From Littorina saxatilis (lineage: Eukaryota; Mollusca; Gastropoda; Littorinimorpha; Littorinidae): a stretch of DNA of 64,000 nucleotides. The stretch is from NCBI RefSeq assembly GCF_037325665.1, contig NC_090246.1:39322434-39386433 (forward strand). Reading direction: 5' to 3'. Within the stretch, counting starts at the first letter, position 1. Every line of letters begins with the position of its first letter. Made by a program: the position numbers and the translations under genes. Of this stretch, positions 1-10,408 are shown piece after piece. The notes under the pieces were generated by a model that made no database searches, was not told the origin of the DNA, and saw only the letters and a program-made list of their open reading frames with translations.

Positions 1-65
1 AATAGATGTATTTGGTTGCTTCCTTCAGTATCAAACTTAAAGTGCTTGAATCATTAATATCCAGC

Positions 66-68
<3 letters not shown>

Positions 69-103
<35 letters not shown>

Positions 104-142
104 TGTGTGTGTGTGACGGTGTGTGTGTGTGTGTGTGTGTGT
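69..142. repeat. (TG)n microsatellite, interrupted
   Basis: Nearly pure TG dinucleotide run broken by single-base changes near 98 and 114-119. No gene is visible in 1-310; open frames here are TG/CA artefacts. Confidence 0.9.
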
Positions 143-310
143 TGTGTGCACAGACGGCACAGCACGAGCAGACGACATGAATACTTACGCATGCGCAAAC
201 TGTAAATACAGACATGCGCATACATGTACATTTACGGCAGTCACTTCCGGATCGATCACAGCTGATGTGAGTTTGAAACACTTGTTTATCTGACACTCAA
301 ATACATATAT

Positions 311-895
311 AATAATCCAAACAACACACATAGAAACATACGAAACAATAGCTTAGCCAGGACGATCGAGTTAAACACGCAAATAATTAAGATGTATAAA
401 CGAAAGCAAAACTAACAGAGACAATGAAAACTTGATCGTGTTTTGGGTTTTTTTTTGGAGGAGGAGGGGGCCTGTAATGAACGGCCACCTGATATTTGCG
501 GTCACCTTTGCAATGACTAATGGGTGACCGGATATGGCAGGTACTACTGTATTTTCAGAAAAATGAGCGTACTCCACACAGCATTTGAACATCCATGAAT
601 TAACCATGCTTCAAACACGCCTGTTGCACTGTTTATTAAGTTTACCAATACATTTAAAACAAATGCTTATTTCAATGTTTACTGACAAAAACTGTAATCA
701 TGTGTCAAAGTACTGGATCTGCTTCAGGATGTGCTTGTGAAGAAAAGTAGTGTAGGAATTGTTCTCGTCATATCTTTTTTTCCACTGACCGTACTGATCG
801 TATTCTAGACAATCATGCGTACAAAATACAGCAAAATCGTATGGGTTCCCAGGTCTGTAAGACCATGCCAGGAATAAAGTGTAACAAGCGCTGAG
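311..895. other. Gene-free stretch with a dispersed repeat fragment
   Basis: No exon with convincing splice sites was found. Positions about 470-555 resemble 12676-12775: both carry a block reading roughly CGGCCACCTG and end in a CTACTGT- or CTGCTGT-like motif, so both look like copies of one short dispersed repeat. This stretch is probably intronic to the SMYD-like gene, whose exons to the right are on the minus strand and whose next exon must lie further left. Confidence 0.5.
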
Positions 896-901
896 ACAGA
901 C

Positions 902-969
902 CTGAGGTAGACACCGGATCCTACGTCACGCAGCTCTTCGTCCGCTATGGTGAATGTGTTGATCACCAT
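902..969 (-). CDS. SMYD-family methyltransferase, internal exon (SET core segment)
   Basis: The minus strand reads MVINTFTIADEELRDVGSGV followed by YL, then a split codon. Human SMYD3 has an equivalent segment (VICNSFTICNAEMQ, then VGVGLYPS) just before its LLNHSC catalytic motif, and SMYD2 has FTIEDEEL in the same place. SMYD proteins transfer methyl groups from S-adenosylmethionine to protein lysines, and this segment belongs to the SET fold. The acceptor CAG lies at 970-972 and the donor GTCTGT at 896-901. The exon is 68 nt, entered in phase 0 and left in phase 2, matching the exon at 1074-1204 across a 104-bp intron rich in CA. The exon carrying the NHSC motif is not in the window and should lie beyond the left edge. 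SMYD3-like is the best guess among SMYD1/2/3. Confidence 0.8.
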
Positions 970-996
970 CTGGTACACAAAACACAGAGGTCAAAT

Positions 997-1052
997 AACA
1001 CACACACACACACACACACTCCAACAAAACAAACACAGACACACACATACAG
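997..1052. repeat. (CA)n microsatellite in SMYD-like intron
   Basis: Interrupted CA repeats occupy half of the short intron between the exons at 902-969 and 1074-1204. Confidence 0.85.
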
Positions 1053-1073
1053 TATGCACATTCAGATACTTAC

Positions 1074-1204
1074 TTTACCAAATATGTCCAGCAGTGTTTT
1101 GGTGTCTGGGAGTTGCATGTAGTCGCCTGCCAACTTGGCCAGAGTGAAGCACATTTTGCTGAAAGCGTCACAGCGACCAGCATCTTTCTCTATCTCACCC
1201 ACAT
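1074..1204 (-). CDS. SMYD-family methyltransferase, internal exon
   Basis: The minus strand reads (H)VGEIEKDAGRCDAFSKMC, then FTLAKLAGDYMQLPDTKT and LLDIFGK. It aligns in order with the SMYD3 stretch between TFQHFM and FAKVICNSFTI, with FGK leading straight into the next exon. The donor is GTAAGT (1068-1073), and the acceptor is the dinucleotide AG at 1206-1205 within GTAG. The 131-nt exon enters with 2 nt completing a split His codon from 2211-2277 and leaves in phase 0, so all three exons join without a frame break. Its 3' splice site and first exon bases are repeated four more times upstream with a 73-bp period (see 1185-1545). Upstream copies would shift the frame, so 1204 is the most likely functional start. 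Confidence 0.82.
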
Positions 1205-1545
1205 CTACGTGACAAGAATAAATACACAACAACAAAACTGTCAACATAACCGTTGTCTCTCTCTATCTCACCCACATCTACGTGACAAGAATAAATACAC
1301 AACAACAAAACTGTCAACATAACCGTTGTCTCTCTCTATATCACCCACATCTATATGACAAGAATAAATACACAATGATACAACTGTCAACATAACCGTT
1401 GTCTCTCTCTATCTCACCCACATCTACGTGACAAGAATAAATACACAATGATACAACTGTCAACATAACCGTTGTCTCTCTCTATCTCACCCACATCTAC
1501 GTGACAAGAATAAATACACAATGATACAACTGCCAACACGAGAAA
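1185..1545. repeat. 73-bp tandem repeat, 5 copies, carrying the SMYD 3' splice site
   Basis: The block TATCTCACCCACATCTACGT recurs at 1191, 1264, 1337 (diverged), 1410 and 1483, exactly 73 bp apart. On the minus strand each unit contains the acceptor GTAG plus the first ~18 bases of the exon at 1074-1204, followed upstream by intron sequence. The third copy has ATATAG instead of ACGTAG. The array is a duplication of an intron-exon junction, with the genuine exon at its downstream (left) end. Confidence 0.9.
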
Positions 1546-1610
1546 AGAATTATTTAAAATCCTGACAACTCTTATACCCTTAATTGGGTATAAGTTTCTA
1601 TAAGAATTTG

Positions 1611-1990
1611 TTTTAAGTCAAGTCAAGTCAAGTCAAGTATTTTATTGTTTTGGGCCCAGAGGGCTTTGAAACAAAGATATAACTTTAACACAAAAAAAGG
1701 TAACAAATCAGACAGTTAATATATGTATATAAATTGAGCGGACAAATACAACAATACTATACGACCAAATTAAATTGGCAATATACACTTCCATACATGC
1801 AAACAAAAAGAAAAATAGGTTTAACAAAATCAGGTAAGAAATCAGGCAGATAATATGTATACATTAAGCGGACAACGATAATATACAGCTGAAGTAAATT
1901 GGCAATACCATTATGCCATGCATCTTTTGTAAAAACACAAAACAAAAGCATGTATTACATATATACATACCAATAAAGAAACTAGATATA
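1611..1990 (-). mobile_element. Dispersed AT-rich repeat with (AAGTC)n end
   Basis: It begins with four to five AAGTC units (about 1615-1637), followed by TATTTTATTGTTTTGGGCCC. On the minus strand this reads as a 3' end with an AATAAA-like signal and a short tandem tail, as in non-LTR retrotransposons. A related block with TGTTTTATTGGCCC is at 11413-11460. Two diverged internal copies (about 1695-1790 and 1820-1910) share an AAATTGGCAATA motif. Family assignment is inference. Confidence 0.4.
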
Positions 1991-2210
1991 ACGCTAACAT
2001 ACTAAAATCATAAGTTCTTTTAAGTGTTTCTATAAGTTCATTTCGTACAGGACTTTATCCCCAGCAGCTAATGTGAGCCTGCATGGGAAAACCAGGCTAA
2101 ATGGGAAAATTTTGACTTTTTACTTTTTGAAATGATATGAAACTTCAGACTTTGAGAAACTGAAAAGTAAAAAGGAGATTCTGTCAAAATAAAAGAGAAT
2201 AAAGTCTTAC

Positions 2211-2277
2211 GAGACATCAGGTGTTGAAACGTCGGCAGTCCCGGATCCCTCGTGGCGCCCGCCCCGTCCTCCCCTTG
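2211..2277 (-). CDS. SMYD-family methyltransferase, internal exon
   Basis: The minus strand reads QGEDGAGATRDPGLPTFQHL, then MS and the first base of a split codon. TFQHLMSH (His completed by the next exon) matches TFQHFM of SMYD3 in the linker ahead of the SET core. The acceptor is TTTCCTGGCACAG, ending at 2278, and the donor is GTAAGA at 2205-2210. The 67-nt exon is entered in phase 0 and left in phase 1, which fits the exon at 1074-1204. The donor and downstream join are firm. The acceptor is inferred, because the frame stays open further upstream to about 2406. Confidence 0.7.
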
Positions 2278-2410
2278 CTGTGCCAGGAAACTTTGTTTGT
2301 TTAATTCAGAGATTATGCCAGCTTTTAAAACAATGCGTTGGGCACACGCAATGACAGGGGAAACATGTGCCACAAAGTACGATTTTTGCGTAAAGTGAAA
2401 ACCCATTTTT

Positions 2411-3850
2411 AAGGCCCTCCCTTTTAAGACCCTGTTTTCTCACATTTTGTGTTGATAAAGTGTGTAAAGTGACCCCCATTGTAAGACTCCCTCCTTTCTC
2501 ACATTTTGTGTTGATAAACTGTGTAAATTGTCCCCCATTGTAAGACTCACTCCTTTCTCACATTTTGTGTTGATAAAGTGTGTAAATTGACCCCCATTGT
2601 AAGACTCCCTCCTTTCTCACATTTTGTGTTGATAAAGTGTGTAAATTGACCCCCATTGTAAGACTCCCTCCTTTCTCACATTTTGTGTTGATAAAGTGTG
2701 TAAATTGACCCCCATTGTAAGACTCCCTCCTTTCCCACATTTTGTGTTGATAAAGTGTGTAAAGTGACCCCCATTGTAAGACTCACTCCTTTCCCACATT
2801 TTGTGTTGATAAAGTGTGTAAAGTGACCCCCATTGTAAGACTCACTCCTTTCCCACATTTTGTGTTGATAAAGTGTGTAAAGTGACCCCCATTGTAAGAC
2901 TCACTCCTTTCCCACATTTTGTGTTGATAAAGTGTGTAAAGTGACCCCCATTGTAAGACTCACTCCTTTCCCACATTTTGTGTTGATAAAGTGTGTAAAG
3001 TGACCCCCATTGTAAGACTCACTCCTTTCCCACATTTTGTGTTGATAAAGTGTGTAAAGTGACCCCCATTGTAAGACTCACTCCTTTCTCACATTTTGTG
3101 TTGATAAAGTGTGTAAAGTGACCCCCATTGTAAGACTCCCTCCTTTCTCACATTTTGTGTTGATAAACTGTGTAAATTGTCCCCCATTGTAAGACTCACT
3201 CCTTTCTCACATTTTGTGTTGATAAAGTGTGTAAATTGACCCCCATTGTAAGACTCACTCCTTTCTCACATTTTGTGTTGATAAAGTGTGTAAAGTGACC
3301 CCCATTGTAAGACTCACTCCTTTCCCACATTTTGTGTTGATAAAGTGTGTAAAGTGACCCCCATTGTAAGACTCACTCCTTTCCCACATTTTGTGTTGAT
3401 AAAGTGTGTAAAGTGACCCCCATTGTAAGACTCACTCCTTTCCCACATTTTGTGTTGATAAAGTGTGTAAAGTGACCCCCATTGTAAGACTCACTCCTTT
3501 CCCACATTTTGTGTTGATAAAGTGTGTAAAGTGACCCCCATTGTAAGACTCACTCCTTTCCCACATTTTGTGTTGATAAAGTGTGTAAAGTGACCCCCAT
3601 TGTAAGACTCACTCCTTTCCCACATTTTGTGTTGATAAAGTGTGTAAAGTGACCCCCATTGTAAGACTCACTCCTTTCCCACATTTTGTGTTGATAAAGT
3701 GTGTAAATTGACCCCCATTGTAAGACTCACTCCTTTCTCACATTTTGTGTTGATAAAGTGTGTAAATTGACCCCCATTGTAAGACTCACTCCTTTCTCAC
3801 ATTTTGTGTTGATAAAGTGTGTAAATTGACCCCCACTGTAAGACTCACTC
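2411..3850. repeat. 59-bp minisatellite, 24 copies, derived from a dispersed element
   Basis: The marker GTTGATAAA occurs at 2451 and then every 59 bp to 3808, giving exactly 24 copies without length change. Variants: TTTCTCACA/TTTCCCACA, AAAGTGACC/AAATTGACC, and CTCCCTCC/CTCACTCC. A single diverged relative lies at 15965-16160 with the same order of motifs (CATTGTAAGAC, TTTGTGTTGATAA, CTGTGTAAATT), so the array looks like internal expansion of part of a dispersed repeat. The array lies in an intron of the SMYD-like gene. Minus-strand open frames of about 60 residues here are repeat artefacts. Confidence 0.93.
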
Positions 3851-3898
3851 CTTTCCCAGGTCTGGAAAGGGGGCTCCACTGTACTGAGTTTTGCATGT

Positions 3899-5156
3899 CA
3901 GACCAGCACACATACAGACCAGCACACATACAGACCAGCACACATACAGACCAGCACACATACAGACCAGCACACATACAGACCAGCACACATACAGACC
4001 AGCACACATACAGACCAGCACACATACAGACCAGCACACATACAGACCAGCACACATACAGACCAGCACACATACAGACCAGCACACATACAGACCAGCA
4101 CACATACAGACCAGCACACATACAGACCAGCACACATACAGACCAGCACACATACAGACCAGCACACATACAGACCAGCACACATACAGACCAGCACACA
4201 TACAGACCAGCACACATACAGACCAGCACACATACAGACCAACACACATACAGACCAGCACACATACAGACCAGCACACATACAGACCAGCACACATACA
4301 GACCAGCACACATACAGACCAGCACACATACAGACCAGCACACATACAGACCAGCACACATACAGACCAGCACACATACAGACCAGCACACATACAGACC
4401 AGCACACATACAGACCAGCACACATACAGACCAACACACATACAGACCAGCACACATACAGACCAGCACACATACAGACCAGCACACATACAGACCAGCA
4501 CACATACAGACCAGCACACATACAGACCAGCACACATACAGACCAGCACACATACAGACCAACACACATACAGACCAGCACACATACAGACCAGCACACA
4601 TACAGACCAGCACACATACAGACCAGCACACATACAGACCAACACACATACAGACCAGCACACATACAGACCAGCACACATACAGACCAGCACACATACA
4701 GACCAGCACACATACAGACCAACACACATACAGACCAGCACACATACAGACCAGCACACATACAGACCAGCACACATACAGACCAGCACACATACAGACC
4801 AGCACACATACAGACCAACACACATACAGACCAGCACACATACAGACCAGCACACATACAGACCAGCACACATACAGACCAGCACACATACAGACCAGCA
4901 CACATACAGACCAGCACACATACAGACCAGCACACATACAGACCAGCACACATACAGACCAGCACACATACAGACCAACACACATACAGACCAGCACACA
5001 TACAGACCAGCACACATACAGACCAGCACACATACAGACCAGCACACATACAGACCAGCACACATACAGACCAGCACACATACAGACCAGCACACATACA
5101 GACCAGCACACATACAGACCAGCACACATACAGACCAGCACACATACAGACCAACA
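3899..5156. repeat. 16-bp minisatellite, about 78 copies
   Basis: The unit is CAGACCAGCACACATA. The only common variant is ACCAACAC for ACCAGCAC, scattered in several copies. Sixteen bases have no stop in any of several frames, so all long open frames on both strands (430-511 codons) are by-products. The array directly follows the 59-bp array after a 50-bp spacer. Confidence 0.95.
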
Positions 5157-5283
5157 AACAAACAAGCAAAAACATTATGGCTCTCCTTGTAACCCATCTA
5201 CAGTACGACAACAAAAACAACCACAAGCAAACAATAACAAAAATACTTTAAAAAAAGCCAGAAAAGCAGCCGGAGCAAAGGGA
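5157..5283. other. A-rich spacer between arrays
   Basis: A short A/C-rich sequence joins the 16-bp and 64-bp arrays. No feature is visible. Confidence 0.5.
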
Positions 5284-6300
5284 GGTAAGTACCATGTGTT
5301 TGAGGACCAGTCTCAGCATGACACTGTCGGTGGACATAGCAAAGGGAAGTAAGTACCATGTGTTTGAGGACCAGTCTCAGCATGACATTGTCGGTGGACA
5401 TAACAAAGGGAGGTAAGTACCATGTGTTTGAGGACCAGTCTCAGCATGACACTGTCGGTGGACATAGCAAAGGGAAGTAAGTACCATGTGTTTGAGGACC
5501 AGTCTCAGCATGACATTGTCGGTGGACATAACAAAGGGAGGTAAGTACCATGTGTTTGAGGACCAGTCTCAGCATGACACTGTCGGTGGACATAACAAAG
5601 GGAGGTAAGTACCATGTGTTTGAGGACCAGTCTCAGCATGACACTGTCGGTGGACATAACAAAGGGAGGTAAGTACCATGTGTTTGGGGACCAGTCTCAG
5701 CATGACATTGTCGGTGGACATAACAAAGGGAGGTAAGTACCATGTGTTTGGGGACCAGTCTCAGCATGACATTGTCGGTGGACATAACAAAGGGAGGTAA
5801 GTACCATGTGTTTGAGGACCAGTCTCAGCATGACACTGTCGGTGGACATAACAAAGGGAGGTAAGTACCATGTGTTTGAGGACCAGCCTCAGCATGACAT
5901 TGTCGGTGGACATAACAAAAGGAGGTAAGTACCATGTGTTTGAGGACCAGTCTCAGCATGACACTGTCGGTGGACATAACAAAGGAAGGTAAGTACCATG
6001 TGTTTGGGGACCAGTCTCAGCATGACACTGTCGGTGGACATAACAAAGGGAGGTAAGTACCATGTGTTTGAGGACCAGTCTCAGCATGACACTGTCGGTG
6101 GACATAACAAAGGGAGGTAAGTACCATGTGTTTGAGGACCAGTCTCAGCATGACACTGTCGGTGGACATAACAAAGGGAGGTAAGTACCATGTGTTAGGG
6201 GACCAGTCTCAGCATGACATTGTCGGTGGACATAACAAAGGGAGGTAAGTACCATGTGTTTGAGGACCAGTCTCAGCATGACACTGTCGGTGGACATAAC
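5284..6300. repeat. 64-bp tandem array, about 16 copies, carrying an SMYD-like exon segment
   Basis: Units start with GGTAAGTACC (or AGTAAGTACC) at 5284, 5348 and every 64 bp up to the assembly gap. Common variants are GTTTGAGGA/GTTTGGGGA and GACACTGTC/GACATTGTC. Each unit holds the near-palindrome GGTAAGTACC, so a GT donor is present on both strands. On the minus strand each unit reads STDSVMLRLVLKHM. The gap truncates the array, so the true copy number is unknown. Confidence 0.92.
5290..5331 (-). CDS. Possible SMYD-family exon, array-embedded copy
   Basis: The coordinates mark the first array copy; any of ~16 copies could be the functional exon. The minus strand reads STDSVMLRLVLKHM, resembling PDSVRLLGRVVFK of human SMYD3, the segment upstream of TFQHFM. 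That is the order expected on the minus strand, since TFQHLM lies at 2211-2277. A frame ending after ATG at a GTACTT donor leaves in phase 0, matching the next exon. An acceptor inside the unit (CACCGACAG) would give a 31-nt exon. The donor is weak, and the plus strand has a stronger one (GGAG followed by GTAAGT), so an unrelated plus-strand exon remains possible. Confidence 0.45.
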
Positions 6301-6500
6301 NNNNNNNNNNNNNNNNNNNNNNNNNNNNNNNNNNNNNNNNNNNNNNNNNNNNNNNNNNNNNNNNNNNNNNNNNNNNNNNNNNNNNNNNNNNNNNNNNNNN
6401 NNNNNNNNNNNNNNNNNNNNNNNNNNNNNNNNNNNNNNNNNNNNNNNNNNNNNNNNNNNNNNNNNNNNNNNNNNNNNNNNNNNNNNNNNNNNNNNNNNNN
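6301..6500. other. Assembly gap of exactly 200 N
   Basis: This is a run of 200 N, a round placeholder size used by scaffolding software, so real length is unknown. It interrupts the 64-bp array on its left and a dispersed element on its right. Confidence 0.98.
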
Positions 6501-6931
6501 CCAAATTTACGTTCATCTTATTCTACATCATTTCCTGATTCCAAAACCATATAAATATGTTATATTTGGATTAAAAACAAGCTCTGAAAATTAAAAATAT
6601 AAAAATTATGATCAAAATTAAATTTCCGAAATCGATTTGAAAACAATTTCATCTTATTCCTTGTTGGTTCCTGATTCCAAAAACATATAGATATGATATG
6701 TTTGGATTAAAAACACGCTCAGAAAGTTAAAACGAAGAGAGGTACAGAAAAGTGTGCTATGCAGCACAGCGAAACCACTACCGCGCTGAACAGGCTCGTC
6801 AGTTTCACTCCGTTTTGCACAAGCGGCGGACTACGGTCATTGTGAAAAAATGCAGTGCGTTCAGTTTCATTCTGTGAGTTCCACAGCTTGACTAAATGTA
6901 GTAATTTCGCCTTACGCGACTTGTTTAGTTA
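6501..6931 (+). mobile_element. Non-autonomous element, 3' part (same family as 17711-21110)
   Basis: It shares with the later copies the run CCAAATTTACG, the phrase GATTCCAAAA followed by CATATA, AAAACAAGCTCTGAAAATTA, and the terminal block AGCTTGACTAAATGTAGTAA ending in CGCCTTACGCGACTTGTT. The 5' portion is lost in the gap. Confidence 0.8.
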
Positions 6932-7267
6932 GTTAGTTAACTGTTGCTTAATGGGTCCAGCGGACCATTTAGGCCACATCAGGACCCCATCATTTTTTAG
7001 TCGCAATTGGGGATACATTATAAAGGTGATGACCAAGGCTTCCAACATAAAAGGGGGAATAAGCAAATAAACAAAATGCCAGTCTCTACCGACCAATTTC
7101 CCGTTGTGTCACGGTCCGTTTTCTCTTCACTGGAGTGTTTGTCTCTAGTCGTCTCCAGGGATCCTCATAGATGTTTTTTTTTTTTTTGGTTTTTTTTTTT
7201 TTTTTTTTGTCCGGGCTTTCCCTTTTATTATCGCTCTACGTAGAGGGTCCCGGGACCCCCAATTTTT
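6932..7267. other. Gene-free stretch with a poly-T tract
   Basis: No exon is evident. Long T runs occupy 7171-7209. The sequence GGTCCCGGGACC at about 7247-7258 is palindromic. Confidence 0.5.
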
Positions 7268-7498
7268 AATTTGTATTGGTCCCAAGAACTCCGTCAGGGC
7301 AATTTGTATTGGTCCCAAGAACTCCGTCAGGGCAATTTGTATTGGTCCCAAGAACTCCGTCAGGGCAATTTGTATTGGTGACAAGAACTCCGTCAGGGCA
7401 ATTTGTATTGGTCCCAAGAACTCCGTCAGGGCAATTTGTATTGGTCCCAAGAACTCCGTCAGGGCAATTTGTATTGGTCCCAAGAACTCCGACAGGGG
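7268..7498. repeat. 33-bp minisatellite, 7 copies
   Basis: The unit contains TTGTATTGGTCCCAAGAACT and CCGTCAGGGC. Starts are 7268 to 7466, every 33 bp. One copy has GGTGACAAG for GGTCCCAAG, and the last has GACAGGGG. The open frames on both strands arise because 33 is divisible by 3. Confidence 0.93.
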
Positions 7499-7758
7499 AA
7501 TTTTAAAGGATCCCAAGACCAGGGGGACTTTTGAGTTCTTCACAACATCGTTATTTGTCATATGGGGTAAACTTATTCCGTATATTTGCGACGGTACAGA
7601 TCTTACAGGAAGTGTTCTCGTCTTCGACACCCAGCTGAGTGTACGTTCTTGTCCATTCTGTGTGGATACTATCAGACGATTTGAGTCTGAAAATGAGTGG
7701 TACGCCTGATGACGTCATGTGCTGCGTCCTGGGGCCCGCTCCTTTTCAGCTGTTAGGC

Positions 7759-8176
7759 GTTGCGGGACCCCATTCAATACGTTGCGGGACCCCATTCAAT
7801 ACGTTGCGGGACCCCATTCAATACGTTGCGGGACCCCATTCAATACGTTGCGGGACCCCATTCAATACGTTGCGGGACCCCATTCAATACGTTGCGAGAC
7901 CCCATTCAATACGTTGCGGGACCCCATTCAATACGTTGCGGGACCCCATTCAATACGTTGCGGGACCCCATTCAATACGTTGCGGGACCCCATTCAATAC
8001 GTTGCGGGACCCCATTCAATACGTTGCGGGACCCCATTCAATACGTTGCGAGACCCCATTCAATACGTTGCGGGACCCCATTCAATACGTTGCGGGACCC
8101 CATTCAATACGTTGCGAGACCCCATTCAATACGTTGCGGGACCCCATTCAATACGTTGCGAGACCCCATTCAAGAA
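7759..8176. repeat. 22-bp minisatellite, 19 copies
   Basis: The unit is GTTGCGGGACCCCATTCAAT plus AC, at 7759 and every 22 bp to 8155 with no indels. A few copies have GCGAGACC. Three overlapping open frames (154-234 codons) are artefacts. Confidence 0.94.
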
Positions 8177-8541
8177 TGTCTGGTACGTTTTGTGTGTGTC
8201 TCGAGTTGTCCAGACTACGCGTAGTCTCAAGTCCGGTCTCTAGCTGTGACACGGTTCACTATTCTCTGGCCGGAGGCTTTGTCTTTGCCTCTCAGCAGTT
8301 GTCCAGTCTCTGGTCGAGTCACGGTTCATTCCACGGGTCCTAGTTCCAGTGAACCCCAGCCGCCAGTGCCACAATGGCTGGAGGTCTCGCTCGAGTGACT
8401 ACCTGCCCGTGGACAGCGTGACGTCACAGCGGTCAATGCCGGGTGTGACTGCTGACTCTGGTCACTGCGTGGTCATGACGTAAAGCCTACGCTTGGAGCT
8501 GACCCGTTACAAGGTGCGGGCGTTGTGTTGTTTGTGGCTTA
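8177..8541. other. Unique GC-richer spacer
   Basis: This is non-repetitive sequence between two arrays, containing repeated phrases such as CACGGTTCA. No exon could be supported. Confidence 0.4.
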
Positions 8542-9630
8542 GCTCGCACGGTGCTAGACACCGCCTGTTTGTTAGCTCGCACGGTGCTAGACACCGCCTG
8601 TTTGTTAGCTCGCACGGTGCTAGACACCGCCTGTTTGTTAGCTCGCACGGTGCTAGACACCGCCTGTTTGTTAGCTCGCACGGTGCTAGACACCGCCTGT
8701 TTGTTAGCTCGCACGGTGCTAGACACCGCCTGTTTGTTAGCTCGCACGGTGCTAGACACCGCCTGTTTGTTAGCTCGCACGGTGCTAGACACCGCCTGTT
8801 TGTTAGCTCGCACGGTGCTAGACACCGCCTGTTTGTTAGCTCGCACGGTGCTAGACACCGCCTGTTTGTTAGCTCGCACGGTGCTAGACACCGCCTGTTT
8901 GTTAGCTCGCACGGTGCTAGACACCGCCTGTTTGTTAGCTCGCACGGTGCTAGACACCGCCTGTTTGTTAGCTCGCACGGTGCTAGACACCGCCTGTTTG
9001 TTAGCTCGCACGGTGCTAGACACCGCCTGTTTGTTAGCTCGCACGGTGCTAGACACCGCCTGTTTGTTAGCTCGCACGGTGCTAGACACCGCCTGTTTGT
9101 TAGCTCGCACAGTGCCAGACACCGCCTGTTTGTTAGCTCGCACGGTGCCAGACACCGCCTGTTTGTTAGCTCGCACGGTGCTAGACACCGCCTGTTTGTT
9201 AGCTCGCACGGTGCTAGACACCGCCTGTTTGTTAGCTCGCACGGTGCTAGACACCGCCTGTTTGTTAGCTCGCACGGTGCTAGACACCACCTGTTTGTTA
9301 GCTCGCACGGTGCTAGACACCGCCTGTTTGTTAGCTCGCACGGTGCTAGACACCGCCTGTTTGTTAGCTCGCACGGTGCTAGACACCGCCTGTTTGTTAG
9401 CTCGCACGATGCCAGACACCGCCTGTTTGTTAGCTCGCACGGTGCTAGACACCGCCTGTTTGTTAGCTCGCACGGTGCTAGACACCGCCTGTTTGTTAGC
9501 TCGCACGGTGCTAGACACCGCCTGTTTGTTAGCTCGCACGGTGCTAGACACCGCCTGTTTGTTAGCTCGCACGATGCTAGAAACCGCCTGTTTGTTAGCT
9601 CGCACGGTGCTAGACACTGCCTGTTTGTTG
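8542..9630. repeat. 33-bp minisatellite, 33 copies
   Basis: The unit is GCTCGCACGGTGCTAGACAC plus CGCCTGTTTGTTA. Copies begin at 8542 and then every 33 bp to 9598 without length change. Rare variants include GTGCCAGAC, ACGATGC and ACCACCTG. The three open frames of about 385-417 codons on both strands follow from the period. Confidence 0.95.
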
Positions 9631-9718
9631 CTCTGCACTCTGTCTGACTCAGCGAACGTGGGCTGGTGTTACCAGCTCAGTTCTCGCCCTGCCCCCAGCT
9701 TTCGCAATCCGACGATAT

Positions 9719-9802
<84 letters not shown>

Positions 9803-9803
9803 A
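9719..9803. repeat. (TTG)n microsatellite, about 28 units
   Basis: Uninterrupted TTG trinucleotide repeat. It encodes poly-Cys, poly-Asn and similar artefacts. Confidence 0.95.
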
Positions 9804-10408
9804 GCCTTTTGACTGTATGCAAGGAGTGTATGGGTGTATGAGTGTGTCCACATCATGACAAATACCAATGGCTGTTATGCTGTATGGCGGAATACATTCT
9901 TGTTCTCTACCAGAGATGTTTCTTTCCGGTCAAATCGAAGAGGTAGAGTACCAGTACTTGAGGGAGTGAAGCATGTCAGTGTCTTTAAAGTGAAGGAATT
10001 TGGTGATGAAATTGGATAGATTTCACCCCAAAACTCGATTCCTTCCAAAACGTAACTATACCGAGTGGAGGGCTACACACCTTTTAACGAGAAGAAAAGG
10101 ATTTTGCGATGAAGTAAATTTCTAACACTTTATTTTTTTGCTTTAAAGAATTTGACACCATGAATGTAAAGTACATAAGGACGGTAATCAGTACGTTGAA
10201 AGGGAGGGGGGGGGGGGGTATAGAGTGTGGAGTTTACTAATGTTGGGCGCAGGTGAAACTGAGATCGTTACACTGGGCCGTTCACAATGAGCAAGTTTGG
10301 AAAAAACAGGAAGTTTTGGGTATTGCTCACCTGCCCGTGCAATTAGGAGTGTGAGTGACTTGTAATGATAAGACGATCACTCCTGTTATGCTTTACAGTC
10401 GTGTTGGT
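9804..10408. other. Gene-free unique sequence
   Basis: No exon with flanking splice sites was recognised. A short G run is at 10204-10218. Confidence 0.5.

Noticed and set aside
3786-5352. Open frames of 433-511 codons on both strands
   Set aside because: The 16-bp repeat has no stops in several frames, so mirror-image frames exist on both strands.
7145-7630. Minus-strand protein of 161 residues with GPIQIALTEFL repeats
   Set aside because: The core is the 33-bp minisatellite and the flanks show no homology or splice signals.
8487-9804. Open frames of 383-417 codons in three frames
   Set aside because: A 33-bp repeat; simultaneous openness on both strands and pure repetition show there is no coding selection.
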